Shown piece by piece: positions 45,316-55,017 of a stretch of 64,000 nucleotides of DNA. Below the pieces are notes generated by a model that saw nothing but the letters and a program-made list of their open reading frames with translations, searched no databases and was not told the origin of the DNA. The stretch lies in NCBI RefSeq assembly GCF_012641475.1, contig NZ_JABAIL010000003.1:994318-1058317 (forward strand). Direction: 5' to 3'. Position 1 is the stretch's first letter. Each line of letters begins with the position of its first letter. This DNA comes from Flammeovirga agarivorans (GTDB lineage Bacteria; Bacteroidota; Bacteroidia; Cytophagales; Flammeovirgaceae). Made by a program: the position numbers and the translations under genes.

Positions 45316-46869
45316 TTATTCCTTAATAATCTTAATTGATTTCACCTGATTATCAGAGACAACTTTCAATATGTAGACATTTTTCTCATATCCTTGCATA
45401 TTGATAAGGGTACCGCTATTAAATAAATTATTATTAGAATACACCTCTTTACCTGTAATATCAAATAGTTTAATTTCTTGAACAGATTGACCATCTGTTT
45501 TAAGGTATAAATTATTTTTTACAGGAATTGGGTAAACTGATAAAGTAGACAAATCATCTATCACAGCAGTTGGCCCTAAAACTGTAATTAGATCAGCCAT
45601 AAGCACCGTATCTGCTCCTGCATTATTTTCAGTGATTAACGTAACATCAAAAGTACCTGCATCTAAATATTGTACTCTTGGATTCTGATCCGTTGAAGAT
45701 GCTGGACTTCCGCCTTCAAATGTCCAAGACCAAGATGTAGGTCTATTGGTTGAGCTGTCTGTAAATGTTACAAAGGTGTTGATCTGAAATTCAGAAGAGT
45801 CTACACTAAAACCTGCAACTGGAGGTTCTAATACCAAGTGTTTATTAGATGTAAGTAACTCTTTTCTTCTAGGAGAGTTTTCCATGATTATCCTCATTCT
45901 AGACATTTGGTCAAGAGTAAAGATATTCATGCAATCATCAGGAGTATAATCCATGTAATTTTCTATCATATCTGGTAGATCTCCCTCTTCTCCAGCACCA
46001 CAAGAATTCACAGAAACACAAACTTCGTTATAACCATCTTGGTTTGGAGTATCTTCACAGTAATCATCTACATCACAATCACCATCTCCCCAAATATGGA
46101 TAAGACCCAACCAGTGGCCAATTTCATGTGTAGTTGTTCTACCTTTGTCATAAGGAGCCTGTACATTTAAGGTATCACCAAAAAATTGATATCCCATCAC
46201 CACACCATCAGTTGTAGCCCCTCCATTAAAATTAGGAAGTCCATCTACCCCTTCTAAACCATTAGGAATATTCGGGAATTGAGCATATCCAAGTAAACCT
46301 AATTCAGGATCAAAATTGACTGTCCACATGTTCAGGTAACTTTCTGGATCCCATATTGTAGCAGGTTTTATATCATCTTCAATATCATCAACTACAAACT
46401 CACTAGTTTCTGCATTGTATCTATGTATACCAGGTTCATCTAAAATATTTTCATCCTCATCTCTCAGTGCAGGAACGAATTCAATTTTAACATCTGCACC
46501 AATTTCACTATCATTAAAGCCTGGCGTATTTTCTAATCTTCTAAAATCCTCATTAAGCACTCTCAGTTGAGAGTACACCTGTGCACTATCAATATTAGCA
46601 CCATCACCAACTTCTTCACCATTGTGAATAACGTGTACAATCACTGGGATATAGTACACAGTTAGCGTATCATCCAATAATCGTTGGCTACTTTTTCTAG
46701 TTATTAACCTAGAGATCTGATCTTCAAAAGATTGAGATCCAGGTAATGCTCCGCCATTAAATTGATGATTATGAATAGTTGTCAAACAATTACTTCTAGA
46801 TGGAGTATTTTGAGAAAAGACTGAATTAGTAACTAAAAGAGTAAAAATTAGGCCTAAAAGGTATTTCAT
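45316..46869 (-). CDS. Secreted M43 (pappalysin-like) zinc metalloprotease
   Basis: 517 residues. Signal peptide (1-19, SQ end). The peptidase domain covers about 70-325: zinc motif HEIGHWLGLIH (H248, E249, H252, H258) and Met-turn ENYMDYTPDDCMN. The DYCEDTPNQ segment and Cys pairs are typical of M43 cytophagalysins. A PKD domain follows (about 355-440, VTFTDSSTNRPTSWSWTFEG), and a T9SS type A tail ends with IKIIKE. A protease exported through T9SS, surface or secreted. Single-gene unit. Confidence 0.94.
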   Translation of the reverse strand: MKYLLGLIFTLLVTNSVFSQNTPSRSNCLTTIHNHQFNGGALPGSQSFEDQISRLITRKSSQRLLDDTLTVYYIPVIVHVIHNGEEVGDGANIDSAQVYSQLRVLNEDFRRLENTPGFNDSEIGADVKIEFVPALRDEDENILDEPGIHRYNAETSEFVVDDIEDDIKPATIWDPESYLNMWTVNFDPELGLLGYAQFPNIPNGLEGVDGLPNFNGGATTDGVVMGYQFFGDTLNVQAPYDKGRTTTHEIGHWLGLIHIWGDGDCDVDDYCEDTPNQDGYNEVCVSVNSCGAGEEGDLPDMIENYMDYTPDDCMNIFTLDQMSRMRIIMENSPRRKELLTSNKHLVLEPPVAGFSVDSSEFQINTFVTFTDSSTNRPTSWSWTFEGGSPASSTDQNPRVQYLDAGTFDVTLITENNAGADTVLMADLITVLGPTAVIDDLSTLSVYPIPVKNNLYLKTDGQSVQEIKLFDITGKEVYSNNNLFNSGTLINMQGYEKNVYILKVVSDNQVKSIKIIKE

Positions 46870-46901
46870 TAAATAAAAGATTTGATGTTCGAATTAAGAT
46901 A

Positions 46902-46950
46902 GTGAAAAAAAAATAAAGCTCTATATTTTAACGTATAGAGCTTTATTTTT
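46902..46950 (-). terminator. Terminator of the agarase gene
   Basis: AAATAAAGCTCTATA (46911-46925) pairs perfectly with its complement at 46934-46948; long T tail on the minus strand. Confidence 0.88.
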
Positions 46951-46966
46951 TCTAGATAAAAACAAA

Positions 46967-49066
46967 TTATTTCAATTGTTTATCACCTAGCCTTTTGTAT
47001 CTGTTACTGTACATTTCGTAATTCACTTTTCTTACATATTCGATCAATTCATAATAAGGTTGATCTGTTTCTGTAAGGAATCCTGAATTTGCTTTAAAGG
47101 TTTGCTCAATTGTACCAACAGTTGTTGCATCTCCCCATAAATTCCAATGTACACCTACACATTTTTTTGCATGCAAGGCTGAATTTACATAATGTTCGTA
47201 TTTCTCACCTCTGTTTCTTTGGTCAGAAGCAGTACAAACACCCGTATATAATTTACCTTTATCTAAAGTTCCAAAGTTAAACTCTGAAATTAGATATGGT
47301 TTATCAATATCATTGATGATTTTCATAAAGTCTTCAGAATCTACATCATCATCGTAGTGATTAAATGAAATGATATCTACATACTTTGCAGCCACTTCAA
47401 CAGTGTGCTTGTTAGTGTGTTCATCGTCATTGAAACGACATCCCAAGTACATTTTATTTGGTGATACTTTATCAATAGTATTTCTGATTGTAGAGAAGTA
47501 CAATTCTAAAGCTCTATCATAAAATTCTGCATTTTCCGCTTTAAATGCAGAAAGGTCAATTTCTTTAGTAGAACTCATTACTTCTTTCCATTTTTTAAAA
47601 TGAGAATGTGTTTTCTTATTGAAAGAATGTAATGTTTCACCTTTGGCTTCTAACATTTTAAGGTATTCAGCCTTAGCAAAAGAAGATGCTCCATTCATAA
47701 TTACTAAATCAGCGAACTCAACTGGAGTATACATCGTTAAGTTTTCATCAACGAACCAACCCATAAAATATGCATCTGACTTAGCTTTTGCAGCTTTCTT
47801 CTCAAACTCATCCATTACATAGTTATCCCAATTAGGATGGAATACATCTGGAAAGTTCGTTAACATTTCTGCTCCATTAAATGTAGAAACAGAAATAGTA
47901 TATGGTAATCGGAATGCTTCTTCAATATGGTCCCATTCTTCTTTAGAATTAGCTCCCATTGTATTCAAGCCCCAACTTTTCATTCTTTGGATTGAACGTT
48001 TAGAGTAAGTATCTGCATCAAACTTACCATATTTTCTTTTTAGGTTTGCTTGACCAAAATTATAAGTACCGTCTTCGTTCCAAAATTCACCGAACTCAGG
48101 ATCATCATGATCAGGTACATACTCGAAATATTGATTACGACCTTCTATTTTGGTTGTCGCTTCTAAATGACCTGCTCCGTTTACACCTGAAGACCAAAAT
48201 ACTTTTCCCTCAGGATCAATAATCCACCAAGTTTCATTCACTTTTTCAGTTCTGAAATGGCCCGTAGCTTTTAATGATTTAGATTCTGTGTAGCTACCAT
48301 ACTTGCCCCATTCTTCAGAGCCTTTATGTGCTTCTAAATCAATATTTTCTTTTTCAATGTCTTTTGCGAATTGGTTATCCTTTTTAATCTTTCCATCCCA
48401 CTCTGAATATTTATATTGACCATAAACATCAATAAAAGGGAAGAAATCGTGTTGATCTTTTGTGTAAGCTAAAGGAATAGCATCTCTTTTAAGATAAACA
48501 CTACCAAAAGTAATATTTGCTCCTTCTGGTGTTTTAGGAATTACAAAAGTTATTGATTTCGTATGTTTTAAATCAAATGAATTTGTAAATGATACTCCTT
48601 GAGGGAAACCTGGCATATCCTTAAAGTCTCTACTCAAATCTGGGTAGTTTCTTTCTCTTGTAGAATGATCAGGCATTAAAAGACAATCAAATGTCCTTAC
48701 CTCATTCGGTTCCATCCAACCAATACCTTTAATAGGATGTGGTTTGGCTCCGTGAGCATGTGTCAATTTACCTTCAATTAGTGTTTCGAATTTCTGACGA
48801 TGTTTCGATTCGTTTTTCATGACGAAGGAAATATATATCCAATCATGAAAATCGAAATTGTGTGAAAGTTTGATTGTCACTTCTTCGTTTGCAGGAGTCT
48901 TTACATTTAGACCACCTACATTCTTTTTTAGGGTAGCATTACCAGTTACCTTGGCTTCCTTAAAATCAGATCTCTTCTTAAAATCATAGATGAGCACCTC
49001 AGATTCTTTCTGTCCAAAAGCAACGATAGTATACAAGCAGAGTAAAAGAGTAGTAATTGTTTTCAT
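46967..49066 (-). CDS. GH50-like beta-agarase
   Basis: 699 residues, signal peptide to about residue 19 (FGQ). N-terminal beta-sandwich (about 25-195), then a linker with FIDVYGQYKYSEWDGKI and a TIM-barrel of the GH50 type: FWSSGVNGAG, SWGLNTMGANS, MGWFVDENLTM (candidate acid/base Glu441), ISEFNFG (candidate nucleophile Glu595) and GVHWNLWGDATTVG. GH50 enzymes cut beta-1,4 bonds of agarose. As I recall, the usual GH50 acid/base motif has Asn before the Glu; here it reads DEN, so activity needs checking. Terminator follows; a TTG-N20-TAAATTTG promoter precedes. Confidence 0.75.
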   Translation of the reverse strand: MKTITTLLLCLYTIVAFGQKESEVLIYDFKKRSDFKEAKVTGNATLKKNVGGLNVKTPANEEVTIKLSHNFDFHDWIYISFVMKNESKHRQKFETLIEGKLTHAHGAKPHPIKGIGWMEPNEVRTFDCLLMPDHSTRERNYPDLSRDFKDMPGFPQGVSFTNSFDLKHTKSITFVIPKTPEGANITFGSVYLKRDAIPLAYTKDQHDFFPFIDVYGQYKYSEWDGKIKKDNQFAKDIEKENIDLEAHKGSEEWGKYGSYTESKSLKATGHFRTEKVNETWWIIDPEGKVFWSSGVNGAGHLEATTKIEGRNQYFEYVPDHDDPEFGEFWNEDGTYNFGQANLKRKYGKFDADTYSKRSIQRMKSWGLNTMGANSKEEWDHIEEAFRLPYTISVSTFNGAEMLTNFPDVFHPNWDNYVMDEFEKKAAKAKSDAYFMGWFVDENLTMYTPVEFADLVIMNGASSFAKAEYLKMLEAKGETLHSFNKKTHSHFKKWKEVMSSTKEIDLSAFKAENAEFYDRALELYFSTIRNTIDKVSPNKMYLGCRFNDDEHTNKHTVEVAAKYVDIISFNHYDDDVDSEDFMKIINDIDKPYLISEFNFGTLDKGKLYTGVCTASDQRNRGEKYEHYVNSALHAKKCVGVHWNLWGDATTVGTIEQTFKANSGFLTETDQPYYELIEYVRKVNYEMYSNRYKRLGDKQLK

Positions 49067-49156
49067 ATGTAATGTAAATAACGATATCAGTAGTTTAGAC
49101 TGAAAATAGTAAAGAAAACCACAGGATATATAAGTGTATATTTAATCAGATGATTA

Positions 49157-49187
49157 CAAATTTAATCACATAATCAAGAAAATTCAA
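49157..49187 (-). promoter_or_regulatory. Bacteroidota-type promoter of the agarase gene
   Basis: On the minus strand TTG (49187-49185), 20-bp spacer, TAAATTTG (49164-49157), about 90 bases ahead of the start codon. Confidence 0.45.
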
Positions 49188-49345
49188 TATTGGACAAAAT
49201 AAATACAATGAATTTGTACTATTATGCTTATCGATATCAATTAGTTACAATTTATTCGTAGTAAAATATAACAATAATGAGAAAGTGTACTTTTTACATC
49301 TTACAATGTAAGGAAAAGTCATCTTAGTATAATTTCATTTTTTTA

Positions 49346-49380
49346 TTAAAAAGGAGTCAATTTTTTTAATTATTGACTCC
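49346..49380 (-). terminator. Terminator of the GH92 gene
   Basis: GGAGTCAAT (49353-49361) pairs with ATTGACTCC (49372-49380); TTTTTAAT tail on the minus strand. Confidence 0.85.
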
Positions 49381-49388
49381 TCATTGAA

Positions 49389-51674
49389 TTATTTCATTTC
49401 AAATATTAGTTCTCCACCATTTATTAGATCAAAATGTGATATTGAATGTCCTTTAATATCAATTCCATTAAGTGTTACTTTCTTAACATGTACTCGTTTT
49501 TCTGATTGTTTTTTGGCGACAATCTTTAGCGTTTTTCCATTTTCAAAGGTGATTTCTGCCTCCTTTACTAAAGGACTGCCCAAAGCATAATCCGTTGAAC
49601 CTGGTAAAACAGGGTAAAAGCCTAGACTACTAAATACATACCAAGCACTCATCTGCCCAGCATCATCATTACCACACAAACCATCTCTATCTGTAGTATA
49701 CATTGTTTCACAAATCATTCTTACTCTCTCCTGTGTCTTTTCAGGATGATTTGTCCAGTTGTATAAATATGGAATATGGTGCCCAGGTTCATTCCCATGT
49801 ACATAATTTCCAATAATACCGTCTCTTGTTATATCTTCATTCTTTTCAATATATTTATCTTCAATCGGTGTTTCGAATATTTTATCAAGATGATCAGAAA
49901 AAGCATCCTTACCGCCCATCATTTCAATCATCTTTGGAATATTGTGTGGAACATATAGGCCATAATTCCAAGCATTTCCTTCGATAAATCCCTGCCCATG
50001 AGTATCTAATGGATCAAACTCTTTTCGCCATTCGCCAGATGATAACTTTGGTCTCATGTAATTACTTTCCTTATCGAATACATTCTGATAGTATTTAGCC
50101 CTCTGTAAATACTCTTTCTCCAATTCCTTCTCTCCTGCTGCATTAGCTAATTGAGCGATACACCAATCATTATATGCGTACTCTAAAGTTTTTGAAACAG
50201 ATGCTCCACTTTTGTCCTCTGGGACATAGCCTCTTTCCATATACTCTCCGAGACCATCAAAATATTTTACTTTTGATGTTGAAGTAGAAGCTTTGATTAA
50301 TTGATCTAATTCCACATCAGTATTTCCTTTTATATAGGTATCTGCCAAAACACTTACTGCATGGTAACCAATCATACACCAATTTTCATTGGCATAGTGA
50401 CTCCAAATTGGTAACATCCCATGTACACTTTGTTCGTAATGCGCCAACATCGACTTCACCATATCATTATTTCTCTGTGGATGCATCAGGTTAAATAAAG
50501 GATGCAATGCTCTGTAGGTATCCCACAATGAAAAGACAGTATAATTTGTAAAACCTTCTGAAGTATGAATATTCTGATCTAGTCCTCTATATTTACCATC
50601 AACATCTTCGTATAAGACAGGACTAAGCATAGTATGATAGAATGCAGTGTAGAAAATTTCTTTCTGATCTTCATTGATAGTCGAGATGTTGATCTTATTC
50701 AACTCTTTTTCCCATTTCGCTTTCGCTTCTCTTCTTACTTGCTTAAAGTTCCACTCAGGTATTTCTGTAGCTAAGTTTAATAATGCTCCTTCCGTAGAAA
50801 CTGATGAAAGAGCAAACTTTATTTCGATGGCTTCCCCCTTTTTGGTATCAAAGTTAAAGTACGCTCTGATCTTTTTACCTGCCATTTCGGGGAAATTGTG
50901 CTCTTGATCAAATTTTCTATAAAAACCATTGTAGGAAACATCTTCATATCTTTTGTGGCCATAACTACTGAATGGTTTTGAAAATTTCATTGCAAAATAA
51001 ACGTAGCGTGTTTTTCCCCACCCTTGAGTTTGACGATATCCTGTGACTGTTGAATCATTTTCAACGCGAACAAATGTCCAAACATTTTTATCATCATAGT
51101 TATAAATGTTTGATATTAAATCTAAAATAATATGTGCACTATCTGTTTCAGGGAAAGTATATTTATGATACCCAACTCTATCCGATGCTGATAACTCTGC
51201 TTTGATATTATAATCCTCCAGATGAACTTTATAATAACCTGGTTGAGCTTTCTCAGACGAATGTTTAAATCGACTATGGTATCCAGAATGAGGTTTATCA
51301 GCCGTTCCCGGTTCCAAATCCAACTTACCTATCGTTGGCATAATAAGAAAATCACCAAGATCTGAATGTCCAGTACCACTCATGTGCGTATGACTAAAAC
51401 CAAAAATAGTTGAGTCTCCATACTGATAGCCCGCACAATACTCATAAGTTTTGGCATTGTATTGTCCATTTTCTTTAAACATAGGTACTTGATTGGTTTC
51501 AGGACTCAGCTGAACCATTCCAAAAGGTGTTGTCGCTCCTGGGTAAGTATGCCCCATTTTCTCAGTTCCAATAAATGGATTTACGTAATCGTAGTTAGAT
51601 TTCACCTTCTCCTGTGCATAAGCAAGACCGTATACATGAAGAAGGATAATTGATAGGATTTTGAAGTTTTTCAT
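49389..51674 (-). CDS. GH92 alpha-mannosidase
   Basis: 761 residues, signal peptide to about residue 20 (AYAQ). GH92 features: N-terminal PFIGTEKMGHTYPGATTPFGM, GFSHTHMSGTGHSDLG (the His-rich site), PLFNLMHPQRNNDMVKSMLAHY in the (alpha/alpha)6 domain, and GNDDAGQMSAWYVFSSLGFYP with the conserved GNDD/GxM cluster near the C-terminus. GH92 enzymes are Ca2+-dependent exo-alpha-mannosidases acting on alpha-1,2/1,3-linked mannose of N-glycans or yeast mannan; exact linkage is not predicted. Exported, probably periplasmic. Monocistronic. Confidence 0.94.
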   Translation of the reverse strand: MKNFKILSIILLHVYGLAYAQEKVKSNYDYVNPFIGTEKMGHTYPGATTPFGMVQLSPETNQVPMFKENGQYNAKTYEYCAGYQYGDSTIFGFSHTHMSGTGHSDLGDFLIMPTIGKLDLEPGTADKPHSGYHSRFKHSSEKAQPGYYKVHLEDYNIKAELSASDRVGYHKYTFPETDSAHIILDLISNIYNYDDKNVWTFVRVENDSTVTGYRQTQGWGKTRYVYFAMKFSKPFSSYGHKRYEDVSYNGFYRKFDQEHNFPEMAGKKIRAYFNFDTKKGEAIEIKFALSSVSTEGALLNLATEIPEWNFKQVRREAKAKWEKELNKINISTINEDQKEIFYTAFYHTMLSPVLYEDVDGKYRGLDQNIHTSEGFTNYTVFSLWDTYRALHPLFNLMHPQRNNDMVKSMLAHYEQSVHGMLPIWSHYANENWCMIGYHAVSVLADTYIKGNTDVELDQLIKASTSTSKVKYFDGLGEYMERGYVPEDKSGASVSKTLEYAYNDWCIAQLANAAGEKELEKEYLQRAKYYQNVFDKESNYMRPKLSSGEWRKEFDPLDTHGQGFIEGNAWNYGLYVPHNIPKMIEMMGGKDAFSDHLDKIFETPIEDKYIEKNEDITRDGIIGNYVHGNEPGHHIPYLYNWTNHPEKTQERVRMICETMYTTDRDGLCGNDDAGQMSAWYVFSSLGFYPVLPGSTDYALGSPLVKEAEITFENGKTLKIVAKKQSEKRVHVKKVTLNGIDIKGHSISHFDLINGGELIFEMK

Positions 51675-51886
51675 TGAATCAGTTGTTATTATGACACAAT
51701 AATAACCAAAGAGACTAATTAATCGTCCATGTCATCAAAAATAGGTTTCAGTTTTCAGTAATTTTAATATTAAATCCTCCCTAATTTTACCCTATGATAA
51801 GAAATTTTTAATCTTGAAACAGAACCAAAGTTCCCACCGTTATTGTAGTTGTAATTCGAACAATGATTCAATCAAAATCTAATAAG

Positions 51887-52756
51887 ATGAATACTACGAT
51901 AAAAATTTCTGCAGCCATTACAATGAGTGCTGCTCTGTTCTTTAGTGCTTCAAAAATAGATGACGCTATCCAAAACCAAGTAGATCAAATTGCCATACAG
52001 GTAAGCGAAGGTGCTTCTAATTTTAAACAGATCGTGGTTATTGATCATTCAAGATTGGCTCAAAAAGCAGGTGTAGAGATGACTCCTTCAATCGTCAATA
52101 TTTTCTCAAATCCAGAAGTAAATACAGCACTATTGCAAGAGGATATTTTAGTTGGCTTAGATCTGCCCTACAAGGTATTAAGTTATGCAGAGCCCTCTCA
52201 AGATGCTCCAAATGTAGCTTATGCAGATGCCGAATTCATTAAAAGAAGATATGAAATAGGAAGTAAATCACTTAATGAATATGATAAAGACCTTGAAAAA
52301 GTAACGAAACATATTTCAAAAGAAATAATATCAAAAGTAAATACAGATGCTATCAATAAGCATTATGGAATCATAAAAATTAACTCAAAATACAGCTATG
52401 AAGAGACCATCAATAAACTAAAAGAAGCGGTATTAGCCCAAGGTGATACTCAATGGTTTTCTGAAATCGATTTTCAGAAGGAAGCTCAAGAACGAGGAGT
52501 TTCATTAACGGAGAGTAAACTGCTTCTTTTTGGTGGTCCTGCTCCTGGAGGGAAAGCGATGGGGCAGTTCCCAAAACTAGGCTTGGACGCATTTTGTCAG
52601 AAGGTCTTGGTTTATGTTGATGACCAAGGAAATACAAAAATTGCCTTCAATGATATAGAGGCTTTTGCATTACTACATTACGGTAAAAGTGCATTACCTC
52701 ATAAAGTAATCAATGGTCGATTGGTGAATACTTTTACCAAAGCTATTGCTGAATAA
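51887..52756 (+). CDS. Exported tandem DUF302 protein
   Basis: 289 residues from ATG 51887 (ATG 51863 adds eight residues and would hide the membrane-directed start MNTTIKISAAITMSAALFFS). Two DUF302-type alpha-beta units: residues about 35-125 (VDQIAIQVSEGASNFKQIVVIDHSRLAQ, PSIVNIFSNPEVNTALLQED) and about 160-280 (YSYEETINKLKEAVLAQGDTQWF, KLLLFGGPAPGGKAM, GLDAFCQKVLVYVDD, NDIEALALLHYG-like end). DUF302 function is unknown. It has a strong terminator. Confidence 0.82.
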   Translation: MNTTIKISAAITMSAALFFSASKIDDAIQNQVDQIAIQVSEGASNFKQIVVIDHSRLAQKAGVEMTPSIVNIFSNPEVNTALLQEDILVGLDLPYKVLSYAEPSQDAPNVAYADAEFIKRRYEIGSKSLNEYDKDLEKVTKHISKEIISKVNTDAINKHYGIIKINSKYSYEETINKLKEAVLAQGDTQWFSEIDFQKEAQERGVSLTESKLLLFGGPAPGGKAMGQFPKLGLDAFCQKVLVYVDDQGNTKIAFNDIEAFALLHYGKSALPHKVINGRLVNTFTKAIAE

Positions 52757-52802
52757 ATATGGATTGATAGAATAATAATATAGATTAGTTTAGTATTGTA
52801 CA

Positions 52803-52841
52803 AACACCCCGAGTTTTTTAAGTTCAGGGTGTTTCTTTATT
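52803..52841 (+). terminator. Terminator of the DUF302 gene
   Basis: AAACACCC (52803-52810) pairs with GGGTGTTT (52827-52834) and is followed by CTTTATT. The minus side lacks a T tail. Confidence 0.7.
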
Positions 52842-53262
52842 AAATCTCTGTGATTACTCTTACTTCCTCTCCAAAGAATTCATCATACTGTTTTGCTCTA
52901 ATCAATAATATTTCATCACTGTTGTTATAATAACTAACATGTAGAAGAATCGAATTATTGACTTCGAAATTGATGTTGGTGATATGTGAAGTAATTGTAA
53001 AATCTTTTACTTCAACATTGTTCAATCCATTCTTTAAATAAAGCACCAACTCTTTGTTCTGAGGATTAAAGATGTAATCAACGTTATCTTCATTAATTAC
53101 TTGTAGATAGTCATTAATTAAATCTTTCGCTGCATCACCTTTAAAATTAAGGCCAACTATAGCAGCTAATGACTGGTCAGAGATATTAGTTGGTTTGATA
53201 ACAAAAGACTGTAAAACAACAAAGCTAAAAAATGAAAACAGGGTTAAAGTTAACTTTTTCAT
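52840..53262 (-). CDS. Small exported protein of unknown function
   Basis: 140 residues: signal peptide MKKLTLTLFSFFSFVVLQSF and a compact beta-rich mature part (ITSHITNINFEVNNSILLHV, LLIRAKQYDEFFGEEV). No motif recognised. It converges with the DUF302 gene and faces a divergent regulator at 53540. Confidence 0.6.
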   Translation of the reverse strand: MKKLTLTLFSFFSFVVLQSFVIKPTNISDQSLAAIVGLNFKGDAAKDLINDYLQVINEDNVDYIFNPQNKELVLYLKNGLNNVEVKDFTITSHITNINFEVNNSILLHVSYYNNSDEILLIRAKQYDEFFGEEVRVITEI

Positions 53263-53539
53263 ATGGGTAAGTTCGAAAATGATTGTTAAAAATTAGTAGA
53301 ACAAAATTAAGAAGATTAATGGTAGTAAAACATGGAAAATCAATACATTAAAGAATATTCACATAACATCGTACATAAGATTTGATATTATAAATCCTTC
53401 ATCATCATTTAAGAACTGATAGTGGAAATTTAACTTTCGGCCTTTCTTTTTTCATTGATAAATAAGGTTTATCTTTATCATTACTTCAATGATGCTATTT
53501 TTTTACGTCTACAATTTTTAAGGAATTCTACTTGTTCAT

Positions 53540-54628
53540 ATGTTATTACAACACCCTATTGTAAGAAAGCTACTACTTTTAGATGATGGAATTGATTTAC
53601 CAAGAAATGAATTAATCTTAAGAAGGTTAACTCATCTCGCACTGGCTACAACTCTAATTTATATTCCCTTCTATTTTATTGCTGGCAATTATATTTTTGG
53701 TACAATACAGTTTGTCACAGCACTTTTAGTTGGTGCCATTTTCTTTTTTATAAAACACAAGCATTACATCGCTTCAGGATACATGTTAGTTGGATTCTTA
53801 ACAACTACAATTACGTTGGGTGCTGTTGTTACCCCCGATGTTGGTACAGAACTTTTATTAATACCAATTGCTGCTGTTCTGAATACTATTTTTGAGAAAA
53901 GAATCCATGCTGTAATCTGTTTTATAACCCTCATCTCACTTTATACCTATATCGAGGTGAATAATGATTACTGGACCCCCTATTTCACTTACGAAGACTC
54001 TTTTCATAAAGCGTTATACTTACATAATGTATCCACTGTCTTCTTTGTATCCTTTTTAATTGTTCTTCATTTTGATCTAAATATGAAAAGCTATGTCAAA
54101 GAGCTAAAACATATCAATTCAGAGTTAGGGTTTAAAAACTTACAGATTGAAGAACAAACAGAAGAAATTCTACAGCAACAAAAAATGCAACATGATCTGG
54201 AATTAGAATTTAAGAAAAAGGATATAGAGTTGCTCAATGCAAACAACATTATGAAGCTGCAATTACAGAATAAACTCATCAAAGATTTAAATCAGATCTC
54301 AAAATCAAAGGACTTAAAGAAAGACCTTAATAGCTTAATTAATGAACTGAAAAGGCAAGTAAAGTCACAGGAAAAGATTGAGCTACTCCAAGGAAAAATT
54401 GAAAGTGTAAATAGTCAATTTAGTGACCGTCTTGAGCAGCTTTGTCCTAATTTAAGTAAAACAGAAAGGGAAATCTGTTCTTATATCAAGCTTAATCTTT
54501 CAAATAAAGAAATATCTGAAATTAGAAATACGACACCGAACTCAATTCGAGTAACAAAACATAGAATTAGAAAGAAAATGGAAATTGAAGATGAGTTAGA
54601 ACTTGATCAATATATCCAAGGGCTTTAA
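53540..54628 (+). CDS. Membrane-bound LuxR-type transcriptional regulator
   Basis: 362 residues. About five membrane helices at 30-180 (without the sensor motifs of a kinase), a coiled coil at about 185-290 (EEQTEEILQQQKMQHDLELE), and a C-terminal LuxR/GerE-like HTH (LSKTEREICSYIKLNLSNKEIS then TPNSIRVTKHRIRKKM). This is the plan of Bacteroidota membrane regulators that dimerise through the coiled coil. Signal and targets unknown. Confidence 0.85.
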   Translation: MLLQHPIVRKLLLLDDGIDLPRNELILRRLTHLALATTLIYIPFYFIAGNYIFGTIQFVTALLVGAIFFFIKHKHYIASGYMLVGFLTTTITLGAVVTPDVGTELLLIPIAAVLNTIFEKRIHAVICFITLISLYTYIEVNNDYWTPYFTYEDSFHKALYLHNVSTVFFVSFLIVLHFDLNMKSYVKELKHINSELGFKNLQIEEQTEEILQQQKMQHDLELEFKKKDIELLNANNIMKLQLQNKLIKDLNQISKSKDLKKDLNSLINELKRQVKSQEKIELLQGKIESVNSQFSDRLEQLCPNLSKTEREICSYIKLNLSNKEISEIRNTTPNSIRVTKHRIRKKMEIEDELELDQYIQGL

Positions 54629-54715
54629 TACTAAGAATCTGATTATATGGTATAAACTTTGCTGAACATCCCCATAGAAACTAAAATTTTTCATTTAAAT
54701 TAAATAAAGCAAACT

Positions 54716-54940
54716 ATGGCTAAATTAGAAAAGAAAAAGGGTAGATCATTTTCTACCGGAGATGTTGTACAGCTAAATTCTGGAGGACCATCAATGACTG
54801 TAAACAGCTATATCGAAACTCCTCAAGAAGTTGAAACGGGAATTATCGAAGGAGATCAAGAAGTAGAATTGACTTACTTTGATGATGCAGGTACTCAACA
54901 AACCAAGCGTTTTAAAGAAAAGACTTTGAAGAAAGTCTAG
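54716..54940 (+). CDS. DUF2158 (YodC-like) small protein
   Basis: 74 residues. Begins with a Lys-rich tail, then FSTGDVVQLNSGGPSMTVNSY, the DUF2158/YodC signature (F-x-x-GDVVxLxSGGPxMTV), and a beta-rich remainder ending LKKV. Probably a small SH3-like beta barrel. Function unknown. It has a near-perfect terminator shared with the next gene. Confidence 0.88.
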   Translation: MAKLEKKKGRSFSTGDVVQLNSGGPSMTVNSYIETPQEVETGIIEGDQEVELTYFDDAGTQQTKRFKEKTLKKV

Positions 54941-54955
54941 ACTTTCTTAATCATA

Positions 54956-54994
54956 AAGAGACTGCTTTATTGAATAAGGCAGTCTCTTTATTTA
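54956..54994. terminator. Bidirectional terminator
   Basis: AAAGAGACTGCTTTA (54956-54970) pairs with TAAGGCAGTCTCTTT (54975-54989), one G-U. Serves the DUF2158 gene and the minus-strand DUF4262 gene. Confidence 0.85.
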
Positions 54995-55017
54995 TATAAA
55001 TATTATCAGTTGATTCT

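Larger units (their letters stand above)
49067..49388. other. 322-bp intergenic region between agarase and GH92 genes
   Basis: Contains the agarase promoter (minus strand, 49157-49187) and the terminator of the GH92 gene. Nothing else seen. Confidence 0.5.
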
